Notes: generated by a model from the letters alone, not told the origin. 64,000 nucleotides of DNA from Bacillus sp. sid0103 (GCF_019219025.1 NZ_JAHUWN010000028.1:1-64000), one strand, 5' to 3'; shown: positions 38,602 to 47,518, numbered from the stretch's first letter. Numbers and translations are program-made.

Positions 38602-39534
38602 TTATTTTCCCCATTTGATGGCAATCGCACCCCAGGTTAGGCCTCCGCCAAAACCTACCATGACGATGATGTCATCATCTTTAATTCTTCCCTCTTCTAA
38701 ATCTTCCACAATCGAAATTGGAATTGATGCAGCAGATGTATTACCATATTTATGAATGGTTTTTGACATTTTTTCAACAGGCAATTCTAATCTTTGTCTT
38801 GATGCTTCCATAATACGAATATTAGCCTGATGAGGAATTAAGAAATCGACATCGTCTTTAGATAATCCTGCTTTTTCGAGAACATTTATACAGCTCTCAC
38901 CCATTTGCCTTACAGCAAATTTAAACACTTCGCGACCATTCATTATTATATATTCATCCTGGAACAAGTGTTTAGATCCAGTCCCATCAGCACCAAGTTC
39001 AAAGGAAAGAATCCCTCGATTTTCTGACACTGGACCGATAACTGTGGCTCCAGCCCCATCCCCAAATAATACCGCAGTATTACGGTCAGACCAGTCAGTA
39101 ATTTTCGAAAGTTTTTCCACACCAACCACTAAGACATATTTATAAACTTCTGTTTCAATGAATTGCTTCCCGGTCACAATCCCATACATAAAACCTGCAC
39201 AGGCTGCACTGACATCCATTGCAGCTGCCTTGGTTGCTCCCAGCCTTTCTTGAATTCTGCAGGCAACCGATGGAAAAGGAGTATCTGGAGTAACCGTTGC
39301 TACCAAAATTAAATCGATTTCATCAGCAGTAATACCTGCATCTTTTATAGCTTTTTGGGCTGCTTCAAAAGCCATATCCGAAGTATTGACGTCATCCGCA
39401 GCAATTCTTCTTTCTTCGATTCCTGTCATTGTACGAATCCATTCATCGGATGTATCCATGATCTTTTCTAAATCCTTATTGGTAACAATTTTTTCTGGTA
39501 AATATCTACCGATACCTACAATCCCTGCTTTCAC
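38602..39534 (-). CDS. fabH: 3-oxoacyl-[acyl-carrier-protein] synthase III, FabH
   Basis: FabH starts fatty acid synthesis by joining acyl-CoA to malonyl-ACP, choosing branched primers in Bacillus. The 310-residue protein has Cys-His-Asn in [20 protein letters not shown] and YGNTSAAS. The GTG at 39534 is preferred: GGAG lies 9 bases before it and [16 protein letters not shown] matches the B. subtilis FabHA start, whereas the ATG three codons earlier has no spacing to the ribosome site. A FapR box lies upstream. fabH and fabF form one operon. Confidence 0.95.
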   Translation of the reverse strand: MKAGIVGIGRYLPEKIVTNKDLEKIMDTSDEWIRTMTGIEERRIAADDVNTSDMAFEAAQKAIKDAGITADEIDLILVATVTPDTPFPSVACRIQERLGATKAAAMDVSAACAGFMYGIVTGKQFIETEVYKYVLVVGVEKLSKITDWSDRNTAVLFGDGAGATVIGPVSENRGILSFELGADGTGSKHLFQDEYIIMNGREVFKFAVRQMGESCINVLEKAGLSKDDVDFLIPHQANIRIMEASRQRLELPVEKMSKTIHKYGNTSAASIPISIVEDLEEGRIKDDDIIVMVGFGGGLTWGAIAIKWGK

Positions 39535-39593
39535 ACGTTCCATCTCCTTTATTTATGGAAAGATTCTCTATATCCTATTGTTTAATATCAATT

Positions 39594-39612
39594 CTTATGA
39601 CTTGGTACTAAT
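39594..39612 (-). promoter_or_regulatory. FapR operator of fabH-fabF
   Basis: On the minus strand ATTAGTACCAAGTCATAAG has one perfect FapR half (ATTAGTAC) and a weaker second half, like the B. subtilis fabHA site. It overlaps a TAAAAT -10-like box. Confidence 0.75.
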
Positions 39613-39741
39613 TTTATCAAATGGAACCCATTTTAAGCAACTGTTTCTTCTTCATTTTTATTCCTCCGCTAATGTACATACCTTTTATTCGTTTAATCAT
39701 ATTCTATCCTATGGAGTAATCTGAAAGGAGCCATATTAATC

Positions 39742-39975
39742 ATGGGAGACAATAGTCAAAATCACCAGAAGAATCTTGAGCGTTTTAATGATTTCATGTT
39801 TGGTACACGTGGCGAACAACACCGAAAGGATTATCATTCCCAAGAATCTTCTACCAATTCATCCTCAATTGATTATGAAGAGATTTTAAGTTCAATTGAT
39901 AAGATTATTGAATCAGTAGGTAGTTTAAAACCCGTCGTACAATCAGTATTAGGACAAATATTAAAAAAGAAATAA
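39742..39975 (+). CDS. Small acidic protein in the yjzB position
   Basis: The product has 77 residues and starts MGDNSQNHQKNLERFNDF, with a serine-rich middle and a C-terminal helix (SIDKIIESVGSLKPVVQSVL). B. subtilis has yjzB (79 residues) between comZ and fabHA, so this may be its counterpart, but I cannot confirm the similarity. A GAAAGGAG ribosome site precedes it. It is convergent with comZ and shares a terminator. No function can be read from it. Confidence 0.65.
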   Translation: MGDNSQNHQKNLERFNDFMFGTRGEQHRKDYHSQESSTNSSSIDYEEILSSIDKIIESVGSLKPVVQSVLGQILKKK

Positions 39976-40000
39976 GCTCTCGAATCGAGAGCTTATTTCT
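39971..40000. terminator. Bidirectional terminator between the 77-residue gene and comZ
   Basis: AAGCTCTCGA and TCGAGAGCTT form a tight stem with T-rich flanks on both strands. Confidence 0.85.
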
Positions 40001-40002
40001 TT

Positions 40003-40194
40003 TTAGATTTCTTTTTTCCCTTCAGCTACCCCAAGTTCATATGCTTCTTGCATGACCTTTGTAAAAAGATTCATAAACGGCTCGATTAACTCCATCGATA
40101 GTTCCACGCCAGCCTTGTCTAATTGTTCTTTAGCTTCAGGTAAGTATTTCATCGCGATCTGCATAAATTCTAACGTTTTATCTTGACTGTTCAT
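40003..40194 (-). CDS. comZ: ComG operon repressor ComZ
   Basis: ComZ is a small protein that lowers comG expression in B. subtilis. The 63-residue product (MNSQDKTLEFMQIAMKY) has the same length as ComZ and is fully helical and acidic. The ATG at 40194 follows GAAGGAG. In B. subtilis comZ is cotranscribed with med, a lipoprotein that lies just upstream; here med is absent and a short repeat-like element stands in its place. Confidence 0.85.
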   Translation of the reverse strand: MNSQDKTLEFMQIAMKYLPEAKEQLDKAGVELSMELIEPFMNLFTKVMQEAYELGVAEGKKEI

Positions 40195-40214
40195 ATATAC
40201 TCCTTCGTATGTCA

Positions 40215-40358
40215 TTAGCTAAGGCTCTTTTCGTAAACTTTGTTTCTAGGCAATTTTCACATATGTTCTTACGAAAAAGTTGCCACGAAAGAACTAGTTA
40301 AACGGGTTGATGAACTTATACGAAAAACAACAATCTATGCGAAAATAGCCTTAACTAA
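40215..40358. repeat. Short element with imperfect terminal inverted repeats
   Basis: The left end TTAGCTAAGGCTCTTTTCG is mirrored at the right end by an imperfect inverted copy (TTAGTTAAGGCTATTTTCG when read from the other strand), about 19 of 24 bases. Inside are CGTAAAC/ACGAAAAAG segments that can also pair. It is 144 bases and non-coding, and sits just upstream of comZ. I see no clear target duplication. Confidence 0.55.
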
Positions 40359-40418
40359 AAGAATTCCTTTATTTCATCATCCCACTTCCAACATATTCTA
40401 TACAAAAATCACGACCTT

Positions 40419-41258
40419 TTACAAACGATTTGCATACAATCGTTGCACTTGTTCCAATTGTTCTTGAATTGATTTCATCATTGGGGTTACTTTTTTAACC
40501 GCAATTGTTTTAATGTCAGAATTTAAAAGTAATGATTCAGCCCTATTTTTACTGACAAGATGTTCAGGAATATTTAGATAATCAGCACAGCTTGACCAAT
40601 AATTGTTCCTTCCACTTTCAAGCAAATAACTGCCTGACTTTCCTTTTTCAATAATTTCTAAAATCGATTCCAATGCATCATTAATAAATAGGGCATCATC
40701 TGTCCATTCGCGCTCGTCATTTGTTATATTTATTTCTTGGTATTTTGAAACCATAACTTTTTGAAACAAAAAAGCAGACGATTGCCATGGACCATAAACT
40801 GCAGGCAGGTAAATAAACTGCGTATTTTTTCCTAACCCTTTTATTAAACTTAAGAATTCCTCTATTTCTTGACCCTTAAATGTCTTTGTAAGCATTTGAA
40901 TAGGAAGAATAAAAACAGTATTGTTTACGTTCTTACTGTCCACCAAATATTCAATAATCCGCTTGGTTACTTTTTTATCCTGTAAGATATGTTCTTTTTT
41001 GCTCATAAAAAGGTCAAAGATTGATATGATTAGACAGGTATCATTCTCTTCTTTCTCTTGAAGAATTTCCCATTCGAATATTGATTGCTCTAACAAATTG
41101 GCATTCCGGCCCACCTCAAATCTTTTTTCTTCTAGAAATGATTGATTATCCGGTTCTTCTAAATGAACGCCAATAACTTCTACCCCTTTATTTAACAAAC
41201 TTTTGCAAATATGAAAATTTACAAAGTCATACAAACCAAATAGATTTGCCTTGTCCAT
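40419..41258 (-). CDS. yjaV: YjaV-like Rossmann-fold protein
   Basis: The 279-residue product resembles an extended short-chain dehydrogenase (NAD-dependent epimerase fold) and occupies the yjaV position. The glycine-rich loop expected at the N-terminus is degenerate (LFGLYDFVNFHIC where GxxGxxG is usual), and I see no YxxxK pair, so it may have lost enzyme activity. The ATG at 41258 follows GGGAGGA. The function is unknown. It lies 78 bases after yjaU on the same strand. Confidence 0.7.
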   Translation of the reverse strand: MDKANLFGLYDFVNFHICKSLLNKGVEVIGVHLEEPDNQSFLEEKRFEVGRNANLLEQSIFEWEILQEKEENDTCLIISIFDLFMSKKEHILQDKKVTKRIIEYLVDSKNVNNTVFILPIQMLTKTFKGQEIEEFLSLIKGLGKNTQFIYLPAVYGPWQSSAFLFQKVMVSKYQEINITNDEREWTDDALFINDALESILEIIEKGKSGSYLLESGRNNYWSSCADYLNIPEHLVSKNRAESLLLNSDIKTIAVKKVTPMMKSIQEQLEQVQRLYANRL

Positions 41259-41336
41259 TAATCTTCCTCCCCACACTAACCTTAATGAATCCTATGCGCG
41301 TCACGAAGGAATTATTTCTTGTGGGGAGGATGAATC

Positions 41337-42059
41337 TTACAACACAGATTCATGGCTGTTAAAAAACTTTATCATTATGTTTCCTAGTTGTTGTTTCTTT
41401 TCTGGAAGAATAAACGTTGGATTTATTTCTAAACCACTAAAAAGTTTGTGAAACAATTTAGATTGGTTATACGATTTTCCTCCGGATAGAACATGGATTA
41501 TTTTAACGGAACAATCAAATGGATGATTTATCGATTCTTCCATACTAATAATTGTATTTTCCAGTACCTTCTGATCCATTTGATGCGCTAATGCTAATTC
41601 TCTCAGTAACTTTTTATAAAAAAATTTATGTTCCTTTTCTTGTTCAAGATGATTTTTTAAGGATAGAATCGGATTTAGCAAAATGACCGATCTAACCCTG
41701 TCTTTCATTTTGTCCATTAATTTTAATGCCACCAGTGCCCCCATACCTTCAGCCAAAATATGAATTTTGTTATTAAGAATTTCGCTTCGTATTACATGCT
41801 GATATAACCGCTGAGCAAGTTCAACAGCATTGTCGCTCCCCCAGTTTCGCCCATAAAGATTTGAGGAAAAAATGGTGTACCCTTTTTCTTTCAATTTGTT
41901 GATAATGGCTAATTTACCTTCATTTTGTGTCCAAAAGCATTTACAGTCATCAACAAAATGCCTTTCATCTCCAATGATTAAGATCCCAAATCCTGTAGGC
42001 TTTTCTGGGTAATGAATAATATTCCATTGGGTATCCATCTGAAAATTGCGATTCTCCAT
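41337..42059 (-). CDS. yjaU: YjaU-like alpha/beta hydrolase
   Basis: This 240-residue product has an alpha/beta hydrolase pattern. A nucleophile-elbow-like HILAEGMGALVALKL lies near residue 110, but the usual GxSxG is replaced by AEGMG, so the catalytic serine seems missing. The ATG at 42059 follows a strong AAAGGAG. The frame stays open upstream to a GTG at 42230 and would add 57 residues including a hydrophobic helix, but no ribosome site precedes that GTG. Its order before yjaV matches B. subtilis. Function unknown. Confidence 0.65.
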   Translation of the reverse strand: MENRNFQMDTQWNIIHYPEKPTGFGILIIGDERHFVDDCKCFWTQNEGKLAIINKLKEKGYTIFSSNLYGRNWGSDNAVELAQRLYQHVIRSEILNNKIHILAEGMGALVALKLMDKMKDRVRSVILLNPILSLKNHLEQEKEHKFFYKKLLRELALAHQMDQKVLENTIISMEESINHPFDCSVKIIHVLSGGKSYNQSKLFHKLFSGLEINPTFILPEKKQQLGNIMIKFFNSHESVL

Positions 42060-42295
42060 CGATAAATCTCCTTTTCCATATTTCCTCACAGTATTGTATG
42101 CCGCCATATCAAAGATGAAAGGGATTTTGCCTATTTTTGGATGGGTCAATTGGAAATCAAACAAGTCTGCAATTAAAATAAAACCACTAATTAACCCCAT
42201 GCTACAACTTACCATTGGTCGAAGTTTCACTTTATCATTTCAGAATCATATGATAATATTAATAAAGATGTAAAATAGGTTGTTAGAGGTGAAGA

Positions 42296-42484
42296 ATGAT
42301 GCGATTTTTTTGGACCCTTTTCTGGTCATTTCTATTAGTGCAAATGCTTACATATGTAGTGAGCTCAATGACTTCAGGTGCTGAATATGATTTCGTTACT
42401 GGTACTATTGCTGCAGTTGGGGTAACGATTTTGATTTACGTTATCACTGCATTGATTCCAAACGAGCCCGTCTCAAAACATTAA
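42296..42484 (+). CDS. yjzD: DUF2929 small membrane protein (YjzD)
   Basis: The 62-residue product has two membrane helices (about residues 4-25 and 33-54). The pattern MRFFWTLFWSFLL, then SSMTSGAEYDF, matches the DUF2929 family represented by B. subtilis YjzD. Either ATG at 42296 or 42299 may start it; GAGGTGA precedes both. It lies head-to-head with yjaU and shares a terminator with clpB. Confidence 0.8.
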   Translation: MMRFFWTLFWSFLLVQMLTYVVSSMTSGAEYDFVTGTIAAVGVTILIYVITALIPNEPVSKH

Positions 42485-42515
42485 AAAAAGGTCATCCTAG
42501 CGGATGACCTTTTTT
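42483..42515. terminator. Bidirectional terminator between yjzD and clpB
   Basis: AAAAGGTCATCC and GGATGACCTTTT form a stem over a 4-base loop with flanking A- and T-runs. Confidence 0.92.
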
Positions 42516-42525
42516 ATTGGGTTCA

Positions 42526-45120
42526 TCAATTGACAACTAAAGAAATTTCCCCATTGTTAATACCTATCTCTACTTTTGATTGATCGTGTAGTTTGCCAGC
42601 AATAATTTCACGGGCAAGTTTGGTCTCAATATTTCTTTGGATAAATCGTTTTAAAGGTCTAGCTCCATAAATAGGATCGAATCCATTTGCAGCAATAAAT
42701 TCTTTTGCATCCTCATGGATGATAATATCTATTTGTTGATGTTTTAAACGATTTTGCAATTCTCTCATCATTTTTGCAACAATATTCTTTATCTCATCTA
42801 ATGATAATGGCTTAAAGAGGATCGTCTCGTCTATTCGATTTAAAAATTCTGGACGGAAATGAGCCCTTAATTGACTCATCACTTTTTCCCGAACGGTATC
42901 AGCGATTTCAATTTCTGTCTCACTTCGTTCAAGTAAAAATTGGGAACCAATATTGGATGTCATAATAATAACCGTATTTTTAAAGTCGACTACGCGCCCT
43001 TGTGAATCTGTAATTCTTCCGTCATCAAGGGCCTGTAGAAGAATATTAAAGACCTCAGGATGTGCTTTTTCTATTTCGTCCATTAAGATTACCGAATATG
43101 GTTTTCTCCTAACTGCTTCGGTTAATTGTCCGCCCTCTTCATAGCCAACATATCCAGGAGGGGCACCAATTAACCGGGAAACAGCATGCTTTTCCATATA
43201 TTCTGACATATCAATACGGATGATATGTTCTTCACTGTCAAATAAAGATTCCGCCAATGCTTTTGCTAACTCTGTTTTCCCAACACCAGTTGGCCCCAAA
43301 AATAAAAACGATCCAATCGGTCGGTTAGGGTCTTTAATTCCAGCGCGAGCCCTTAGAACTGCATCTGCCACTAGATTTACAGCTTCATTCTGGCCGATTA
43401 CTCTTTCATGCAGGATCGATTCCAATTTTAGCAACTTCTCGCGTTCACCTTCGACTAGTTTCGATAACGGTATACCCGTCCACCTGGATACGATGTTGGA
43501 TATTTCTTCCCCCGTTACTTCTTCGCGCAGTAATCTTTCATCCTTAGCGGTAGCTGTTTCGAGTTCTTTCAGCTCTTTTTCTGCTAACGGAATTTGACCA
43601 TGTCGAAGTTCTGCAGCACGGTTTAAATCGTATTTATCCTCTGCTTGTTGAAGTTCCCAGCGAAGTTTCTCTAATTGCTCTCTTTTCTCCTGCAAGATTT
43701 GAATACTATGTTTCTCATGGAGCCATTTTGCTTTCATTTCATTGGCCGTTTCTTTAAGTTCAGCAAGCTCTTTTAGCAGTGCTTCCAATCGTAACCTGCT
43801 TCCTTCATCCGTCTCCTTACTTAGTGCAGCTTCCTCAATTTCTAGCTGCATAACCCTGCGTGTTACTTCATCTAATTCTGTTGGCATAGAATCGATTTCA
43901 GTACGGATTAGTGCACATGCTTCGTCGACGAGATCAATTGCTTTATCTGGCAAGAATCGATCAGTGATATAACGATCAGATAATGTTGCTGCCGCTACTA
44001 AAGCATGATCATGAATTTTAACACCATGGTGAACTTCATATCTCTCTTTTAAGCCTCTTAAAATTGAAATGGTATCTTCAACATTTGGTTCTCGGACGAG
44101 TACTTGCTGAAATCTACGTTCAAGTGCAGGATCTTTCTCGATATATTTTCGATGTTCATCAAGTGTCGTTGCACCAATACAATGAAGTTCACCTCGTGCA
44201 AGCATTGGTTTTAACATATTCCCTGCATCCATCGCACCTTCTGTTTTCCCAGCGCCTACTATTGTATGAATTTCATCAATAAATAATAAAATCCTTCCTT
44301 CACTCTTTTTAACCTCATTTAAAACTGCCTTTAGTCGTTCTTCAAACTCACCTCTAAATTTGGCACCAGCAATTAACGCACTCATATCTAATGAAAAAAT
44401 GGTTTTATCTTTTAAACCTTCTGGAACATCTTTTCTAACAATTCTTTGTGCCAGCCCCTCAACAATAGCTGTTTTCCCCACACCCGGTTCCCCGATTAAC
44501 ACGGGATTATTCTTTGTTTTTCTTGATAAAATTCGAATGACATTTCGAATTTCAGAATCACGTCCAATAACAGGATCCATTTTTCCTGCTCTAACCTCTG
44601 CTACAAGATCCCGTCCATATTTTTTTAGGGCATCGTAGCCTGCTTCGGGATTTTGTGATGTCACCCTTTGGTTCCCCCTTATATCTTTAATAGCTTGTAA
44701 AACATCCTCTGGTTGTTTCTCAACCAGTCGTAATATCTTTCTCACTTCTGAGTCATCAGAATAAACTGCAGCTAATAGAATATGCTCGACTGATAAATAC
44801 TCATCCGAAAATTTCTTCGCATACTCTTCTGCCTTAACAAGTAATTTTTGCAGTTTAGCTGTAATATATAGCTTTCCTTGTTCCGCTCCACTACCGGTGA
44901 CCACGGGTATTTTAGCCAGGGATTCCAGTAGTTCCCTTATTGTTCTTTCAGAAGATACACCCGTTCTTTCTAATATGGCTGAAATGAGGCTATCTTCTTG
45001 TCCCATTAACGAAATAAATAAATGTGCTTCATCAATCTCTTGATGATTTTTTGTTACAGCTAATGATTGAGCATCCATCAATCCTTTCTGTAAACGTTCT
45101 GTCATTCGGTTCATATCCAT
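42526..45120 (-). CDS. clpB: Chaperone ClpB (protein disaggregase)
   Basis: ClpB pulls aggregated proteins apart with DnaK. The 864-residue protein has an N-terminal Clp domain (residues 1-145), a first AAA module (Walker A GEPGVGKT near 206), the long coiled-coil M domain (about 400-530) that marks ClpB, a second AAA module (GPTGVGKT near 600) and the D2 small domain. It lacks the ClpC/ClpA ClpP loop. A CtsR box lies just upstream of the start. B. subtilis has no clpB, so this gene is an insertion relative to 168, as in B. cereus relatives. Confidence 0.96.
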   Translation of the reverse strand: MDMNRMTERLQKGLMDAQSLAVTKNHQEIDEAHLFISLMGQEDSLISAILERTGVSSERTIRELLESLAKIPVVTGSGAEQGKLYITAKLQKLLVKAEEYAKKFSDEYLSVEHILLAAVYSDDSEVRKILRLVEKQPEDVLQAIKDIRGNQRVTSQNPEAGYDALKKYGRDLVAEVRAGKMDPVIGRDSEIRNVIRILSRKTKNNPVLIGEPGVGKTAIVEGLAQRIVRKDVPEGLKDKTIFSLDMSALIAGAKFRGEFEERLKAVLNEVKKSEGRILLFIDEIHTIVGAGKTEGAMDAGNMLKPMLARGELHCIGATTLDEHRKYIEKDPALERRFQQVLVREPNVEDTISILRGLKERYEVHHGVKIHDHALVAAATLSDRYITDRFLPDKAIDLVDEACALIRTEIDSMPTELDEVTRRVMQLEIEEAALSKETDEGSRLRLEALLKELAELKETANEMKAKWLHEKHSIQILQEKREQLEKLRWELQQAEDKYDLNRAAELRHGQIPLAEKELKELETATAKDERLLREEVTGEEISNIVSRWTGIPLSKLVEGEREKLLKLESILHERVIGQNEAVNLVADAVLRARAGIKDPNRPIGSFLFLGPTGVGKTELAKALAESLFDSEEHIIRIDMSEYMEKHAVSRLIGAPPGYVGYEEGGQLTEAVRRKPYSVILMDEIEKAHPEVFNILLQALDDGRITDSQGRVVDFKNTVIIMTSNIGSQFLLERSETEIEIADTVREKVMSQLRAHFRPEFLNRIDETILFKPLSLDEIKNIVAKMMRELQNRLKHQQIDIIIHEDAKEFIAANGFDPIYGARPLKRFIQRNIETKLAREIIAGKLHDQSKVEIGINNGEISLVVN

Positions 45121-45135
45121 CTTTCAAACACCCTC

Positions 45136-45152
45136 TTTGACCAATTTTGACC
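45136..45152 (-). promoter_or_regulatory. CtsR operator of clpB
   Basis: On the minus strand GGTCAAAATTGGTCAAA is a direct heptad repeat (GGTCAAA, 3 bases, GGTCAAA), a perfect match to the CtsR box RGTCAAA-N3-RGTCAAA. It lies 16 bases before the clpB start and would block transcription until heat inactivates CtsR. Confidence 0.9.
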
Positions 45153-45239
45153 TTTATCTTTATTATAAAACAATCCTGTTCAAAAAGGAAATTTCACAAT
45201 GCACTGGCCGTCTTTAAAGTTACAGGGTATACAAAAGAA

Positions 45240-45264
45240 AAAGCCACCCAATGGATGACCTTTT
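45240..45264 (-). terminator. Terminator after yjzC
   Basis: GGTCATCC can pair with GGGTGGCT by several GU pairs, followed by TTTTTC on the minus strand. A weak call. Confidence 0.5.
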
Positions 45265-45274
45265 CTGTATATGG

Positions 45275-45454
45275 TTATGGTTTTCGTTGATATGTCCAAA
45301 CTCGTTCATCATTAGATGTCTCGGGGAACGTATCCCCCGCCTTTAGCCTAATCTTTTTAGGATTATTCACGTTGCTTCCCGTATCTCCTACTTCAATATA
45401 TACACCATTATTAGGTGCTTTACTCCCTGATTTAAACTGACGATTTTGTCCCAT
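45275..45454 (-). CDS. yjzC: YjzC family protein
   Basis: This 59-residue protein starts MGQNRQFKSGSKAPNNGVYIE and continues VGDTGSNVNNPKKIRL. It matches the YjzC family by start and length. It is a basic, soluble small protein of unknown role. The ribosome site AAAAGGAGGG is very strong. In B. subtilis yjzC is next to yjzD; here clpB lies between them. Confidence 0.85.
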   Translation of the reverse strand: MGQNRQFKSGSKAPNNGVYIEVGDTGSNVNNPKKIRLKAGDTFPETSNDERVWTYQRKP

Positions 45455-45596
45455 TCTTTTCCCTCCTTTTCTTCACAATGTTATTATTTCCTTTTCACGC
45501 TCTGTCATTATTGGCATTTCTTACAAATTCATTTACTAATCGACATTATTTCCTAAGAAATATACCAACTTTCAAATCGAAGTTATGACGATTGTA

Positions 45597-45645
45597 TGAA
45601 CTTATTGTTCATTTATTGCTAATTAATCTTTGTAAACAATATAAT
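45597..45645 (+). promoter_or_regulatory. Promoter and operator of the first FNR gene
   Basis: TTGCTA (45616-45621) and TATAAT (45640-45645) are 18 bases apart. Just upstream TGAAC-TTATT-GTTCA (45597-45611) is a perfect inverted repeat centred about 48 bases before the predicted start, a good place for an activator site. No known regulator fits it clearly. Confidence 0.5.
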
Positions 45646-45727
45646 TATAGTATTATCTTGTAAATCCAACCTTGACTGTCCAATTTTTTTCAATCAAATT
45701 TTCGTACCTTTAAAGGTGGTTATGAGT

Positions 45728-46420
45728 ATGCAGTCAGTAAAAGAAATACCAGTAACAATGTCCCATCTTTTTGATACCGTTCACCATATAAAAAAAGTTG
45801 AAAAAGGTACTTTTTTATTCCAGGAAGGATCTATTGCTGATGAAATGTACATTGTTCAAAGCGGAATTTTGCAAATCAGCAAGATTATTCCTGATGGAAG
45901 AGAGCTTACACTTAGAATGTGTTCACATGGTGATTTTGTCGGTGAATTAAACTTATTCTCCCCTTCTTCTAGATATTTATTAAGTGCCCGTGTAATTGAG
46001 AGTGGTGAAGTAGGCGTCATTATGAAAGAAACGCTTGAGGAAAAACTTTCGCAAAATTTGTCGCTTTCATTCGAATTCATACAATGGATGAGCCAACAAT
46101 ACCGAAAAACTCAAACTAAGTTTCGTGATTTGGTACTTCACGGTAAAAAAGGTGCTTTGTACTCCACACTAATTCGATTTTCCAATAGTTACGGAATTAA
46201 AACAAATAATGGAATATTAATCGAGTTACCACTAACTAATCAAGAGTTAGCTAATTTTTGCGGTACTTCACGAGAAGTTGTCAATCGCTTGTTAAGCGAT
46301 TTACGTAAGTGTGGAGTTCTATCTATTGATAAGGGCATGATTACGATCCATGATTTAGACTATTTAAAGAAAGAAATCGATTGTGAGGACTGTCCTGTGG
46401 AAATTTGTAAAGTGGATTAA
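45728..46420 (+). CDS. fnr: FNR-type Crp/Fnr transcription regulator (first copy)
   Basis: This protein of about 230 residues has a cyclic-nucleotide-type beta barrel (residues about 18-110), a long dimer helix and a winged helix with TNQELANFCGTSREVVNRLL, whose CGTSRE is the FNR/Crp DNA-reading helix. The C-terminus ends DCEDCPVEICKVD, giving C-x2-C-x4-C, the same spacing as the three cluster cysteines of B. subtilis FNR; an aspartate in KFRDL near residue 134 could be the fourth ligand. So it should sense oxygen with a 4Fe-4S cluster. Starts at 45716, 45722 or 45728 are possible; the last has the best spacing. ywiC lies next door, as in B. subtilis. Confidence 0.9.
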   Translation: MQSVKEIPVTMSHLFDTVHHIKKVEKGTFLFQEGSIADEMYIVQSGILQISKIIPDGRELTLRMCSHGDFVGELNLFSPSSRYLLSARVIESGEVGVIMKETLEEKLSQNLSLSFEFIQWMSQQYRKTQTKFRDLVLHGKKGALYSTLIRFSNSYGIKTNNGILIELPLTNQELANFCGTSREVVNRLLSDLRKCGVLSIDKGMITIHDLDYLKKEIDCEDCPVEICKVD

Positions 46421-46438
46421 ATAGCCTAGAGAATAACT

Positions 46439-46638
46439 TAACAATAGGCTGTGTTAAAGCTTATTGTTAAGTTTGGCACCCTGCTGATCTACGTCCAGGC
46501 GCGAAGACTCCTGCGGGAGGACGGGGCAGGGGAGACCCCGCAGGAGCGCAGCGACGAGGAGGCTCCCAGGACCGCCCACGGAAAGCAAAGCGCCTGGAGC
46601 GGGAAATCAACAGGCAAGTTTAACACAGCCTAACAATA
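46439..46638. mobile_element. MITE-like element with 13-bp TIRs and 8-bp target duplication
   Basis: GGCTGTGTTAAAG (46447-46459) and GTTTAACACAGCC (46618-46630) are terminal inverted repeats. TAACAATA flanks the element on both sides (46439-46446 and 46631-46638) as a target duplication. The body is GC-rich (ACTCCTGCGGGAGGACGGGG, then GAGACCCCGCAGGAG) and can fold back on itself. It encodes nothing credible; a 60-codon open frame inside it is chance. Copies or remnants lie at 30250-30372 and 57540-57579. Confidence 0.8.
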
Positions 46639-46642
46639 AAGA

Positions 46643-46670
46643 AAAAAATCGGTCATTAGACCGATTTTTT
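46643..46670. terminator. Bidirectional terminator between the element and ywiC
   Basis: AAAATCGGTC and GACCGATTTT form a stem over ATTA with A- and T-runs on both sides. It overlaps the last bases of ywiC. Confidence 0.88.
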
Positions 46671-47406
46671 ATGTTAATAAGACGATTTGATAAGCTGCTA
46701 TCGTAAAGAATAGGGCAGAATTGATGATTTCGTAAATACCAATTTGTTTTGGTGATAAGGGTTTTCCATATAATATAATTGCTCTAAGTAAACTAGGAAT
46801 AAATGCTAATGCAACAATCCAAACCCCAGCTCCAAAGCAAAACAATACTAACACGATATGGTAGCACCATGAAATCCACTTAAATTGCTTGTTCTTTTTT
46901 TCCCTTATCATTGTTTTGACATAAAATGTACAGCCTACAAAAAATAGGACTGAAGTTAAAAATATGAAAACAAATGTCTGAATGTCGATCAGACCATGTG
47001 TTAAATAACTACTTGCTAATCCGGCCATTGAAAAGGCAAAAACAGCACTTAGATCATTCATAAACGCCCGATCTTGATTCTTTGAAGTATAATATGCATT
47101 AATCATAAAAAACGGGAGCATCAGCAGTCCAAAGTAAATAATTGACGGTCTTTCCATCAGTGGAATCAGAAATAGCATTAGTGCCGGAATCATATAGAAT
47201 AGCGTCCATTTTGTATAATAACGGATTTTTTTTCGTTTAAATAATAGGAGGAGCGGATAGGTTCCCAAGTACAATAAGAGCCAGCCAATGAAAAAAGGGA
47301 TATGCTTCCACATAAATCCCCCATCAATGACACCCAGCCAATAAGGGATGATTAGCATTGCCCATGCACCATGTTGTTTTGGTAAAAATAACTTCATCCT
47401 TTTCAC
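46669..47406 (-). CDS. ywiC: YwiC-like membrane protein
   Basis: This 245-residue protein has seven or eight membrane helices; the first segment LFLPKQHGAWAMLIIPYWLG is the YwiC family signature. In B. subtilis ywiC lies in the narK-fnr-ywiC-ywiD group and is under oxygen control. An FNR box with a well-placed -10 lies upstream here too. Its function is unknown; it resembles UbiA-type polyprenyl transferases only loosely, and no Asp-rich motif is visible. Confidence 0.82.
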   Translation of the reverse strand: MKRMKLFLPKQHGAWAMLIIPYWLGVIDGGFMWKHIPFFIGWLLLYLGTYPLLLLFKRKKIRYYTKWTLFYMIPALMLFLIPLMERPSIIYFGLLMLPFFMINAYYTSKNQDRAFMNDLSAVFAFSMAGLASSYLTHGLIDIQTFVFIFLTSVLFFVGCTFYVKTMIREKKNKQFKWISWCYHIVLVLFCFGAGVWIVALAFIPSLLRAIILYGKPLSPKQIGIYEIINSALFFTIAAYQIVLLT

Positions 47407-47427
47407 TCCTTTTCCTTGACTAGCTTA

Positions 47428-47470
47428 AATATAAGCCCGCAAAGTTGAAAAGTAAGTGAAACATATCACA
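47428..47470 (-). promoter_or_regulatory. FNR site and -10 box of ywiC
   Basis: The FNR-like palindrome is at 47455-47470 (minus strand TGTGATATGTTTCACT; one base from consensus). A TATATT -10 box is at 47433-47428, so the start should be near 47421, 41.5 bases from the palindrome centre, which is the class II activator position. Confidence 0.7.
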
Positions 47471-47518
47471 TATTCCTATGAAAAAAGAAGGTCAAATGCC
47501 TTCTTTTGTGACGAGTTT

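Noticed and set aside
40240..40467. 75-codon plus-strand frame upstream of comZ
   Set aside because: It runs through the short inverted-end element and antisense to the end of yjaV, with no ribosome site.
42060..42230. Longer N-terminal form of YjaU as the main product
   Set aside because: The open frame and hydrophobic stretch are real, but the GTG at 42230 has no ribosome site and the internal ATG has a strong one. Left as a question in the findings.
46451..46633. 60-codon open frame inside the repeat element
   Set aside because: It lies wholly in a GC-rich inverted-end element, has no ribosome site and codes for an arginine-rich nonsense sequence.
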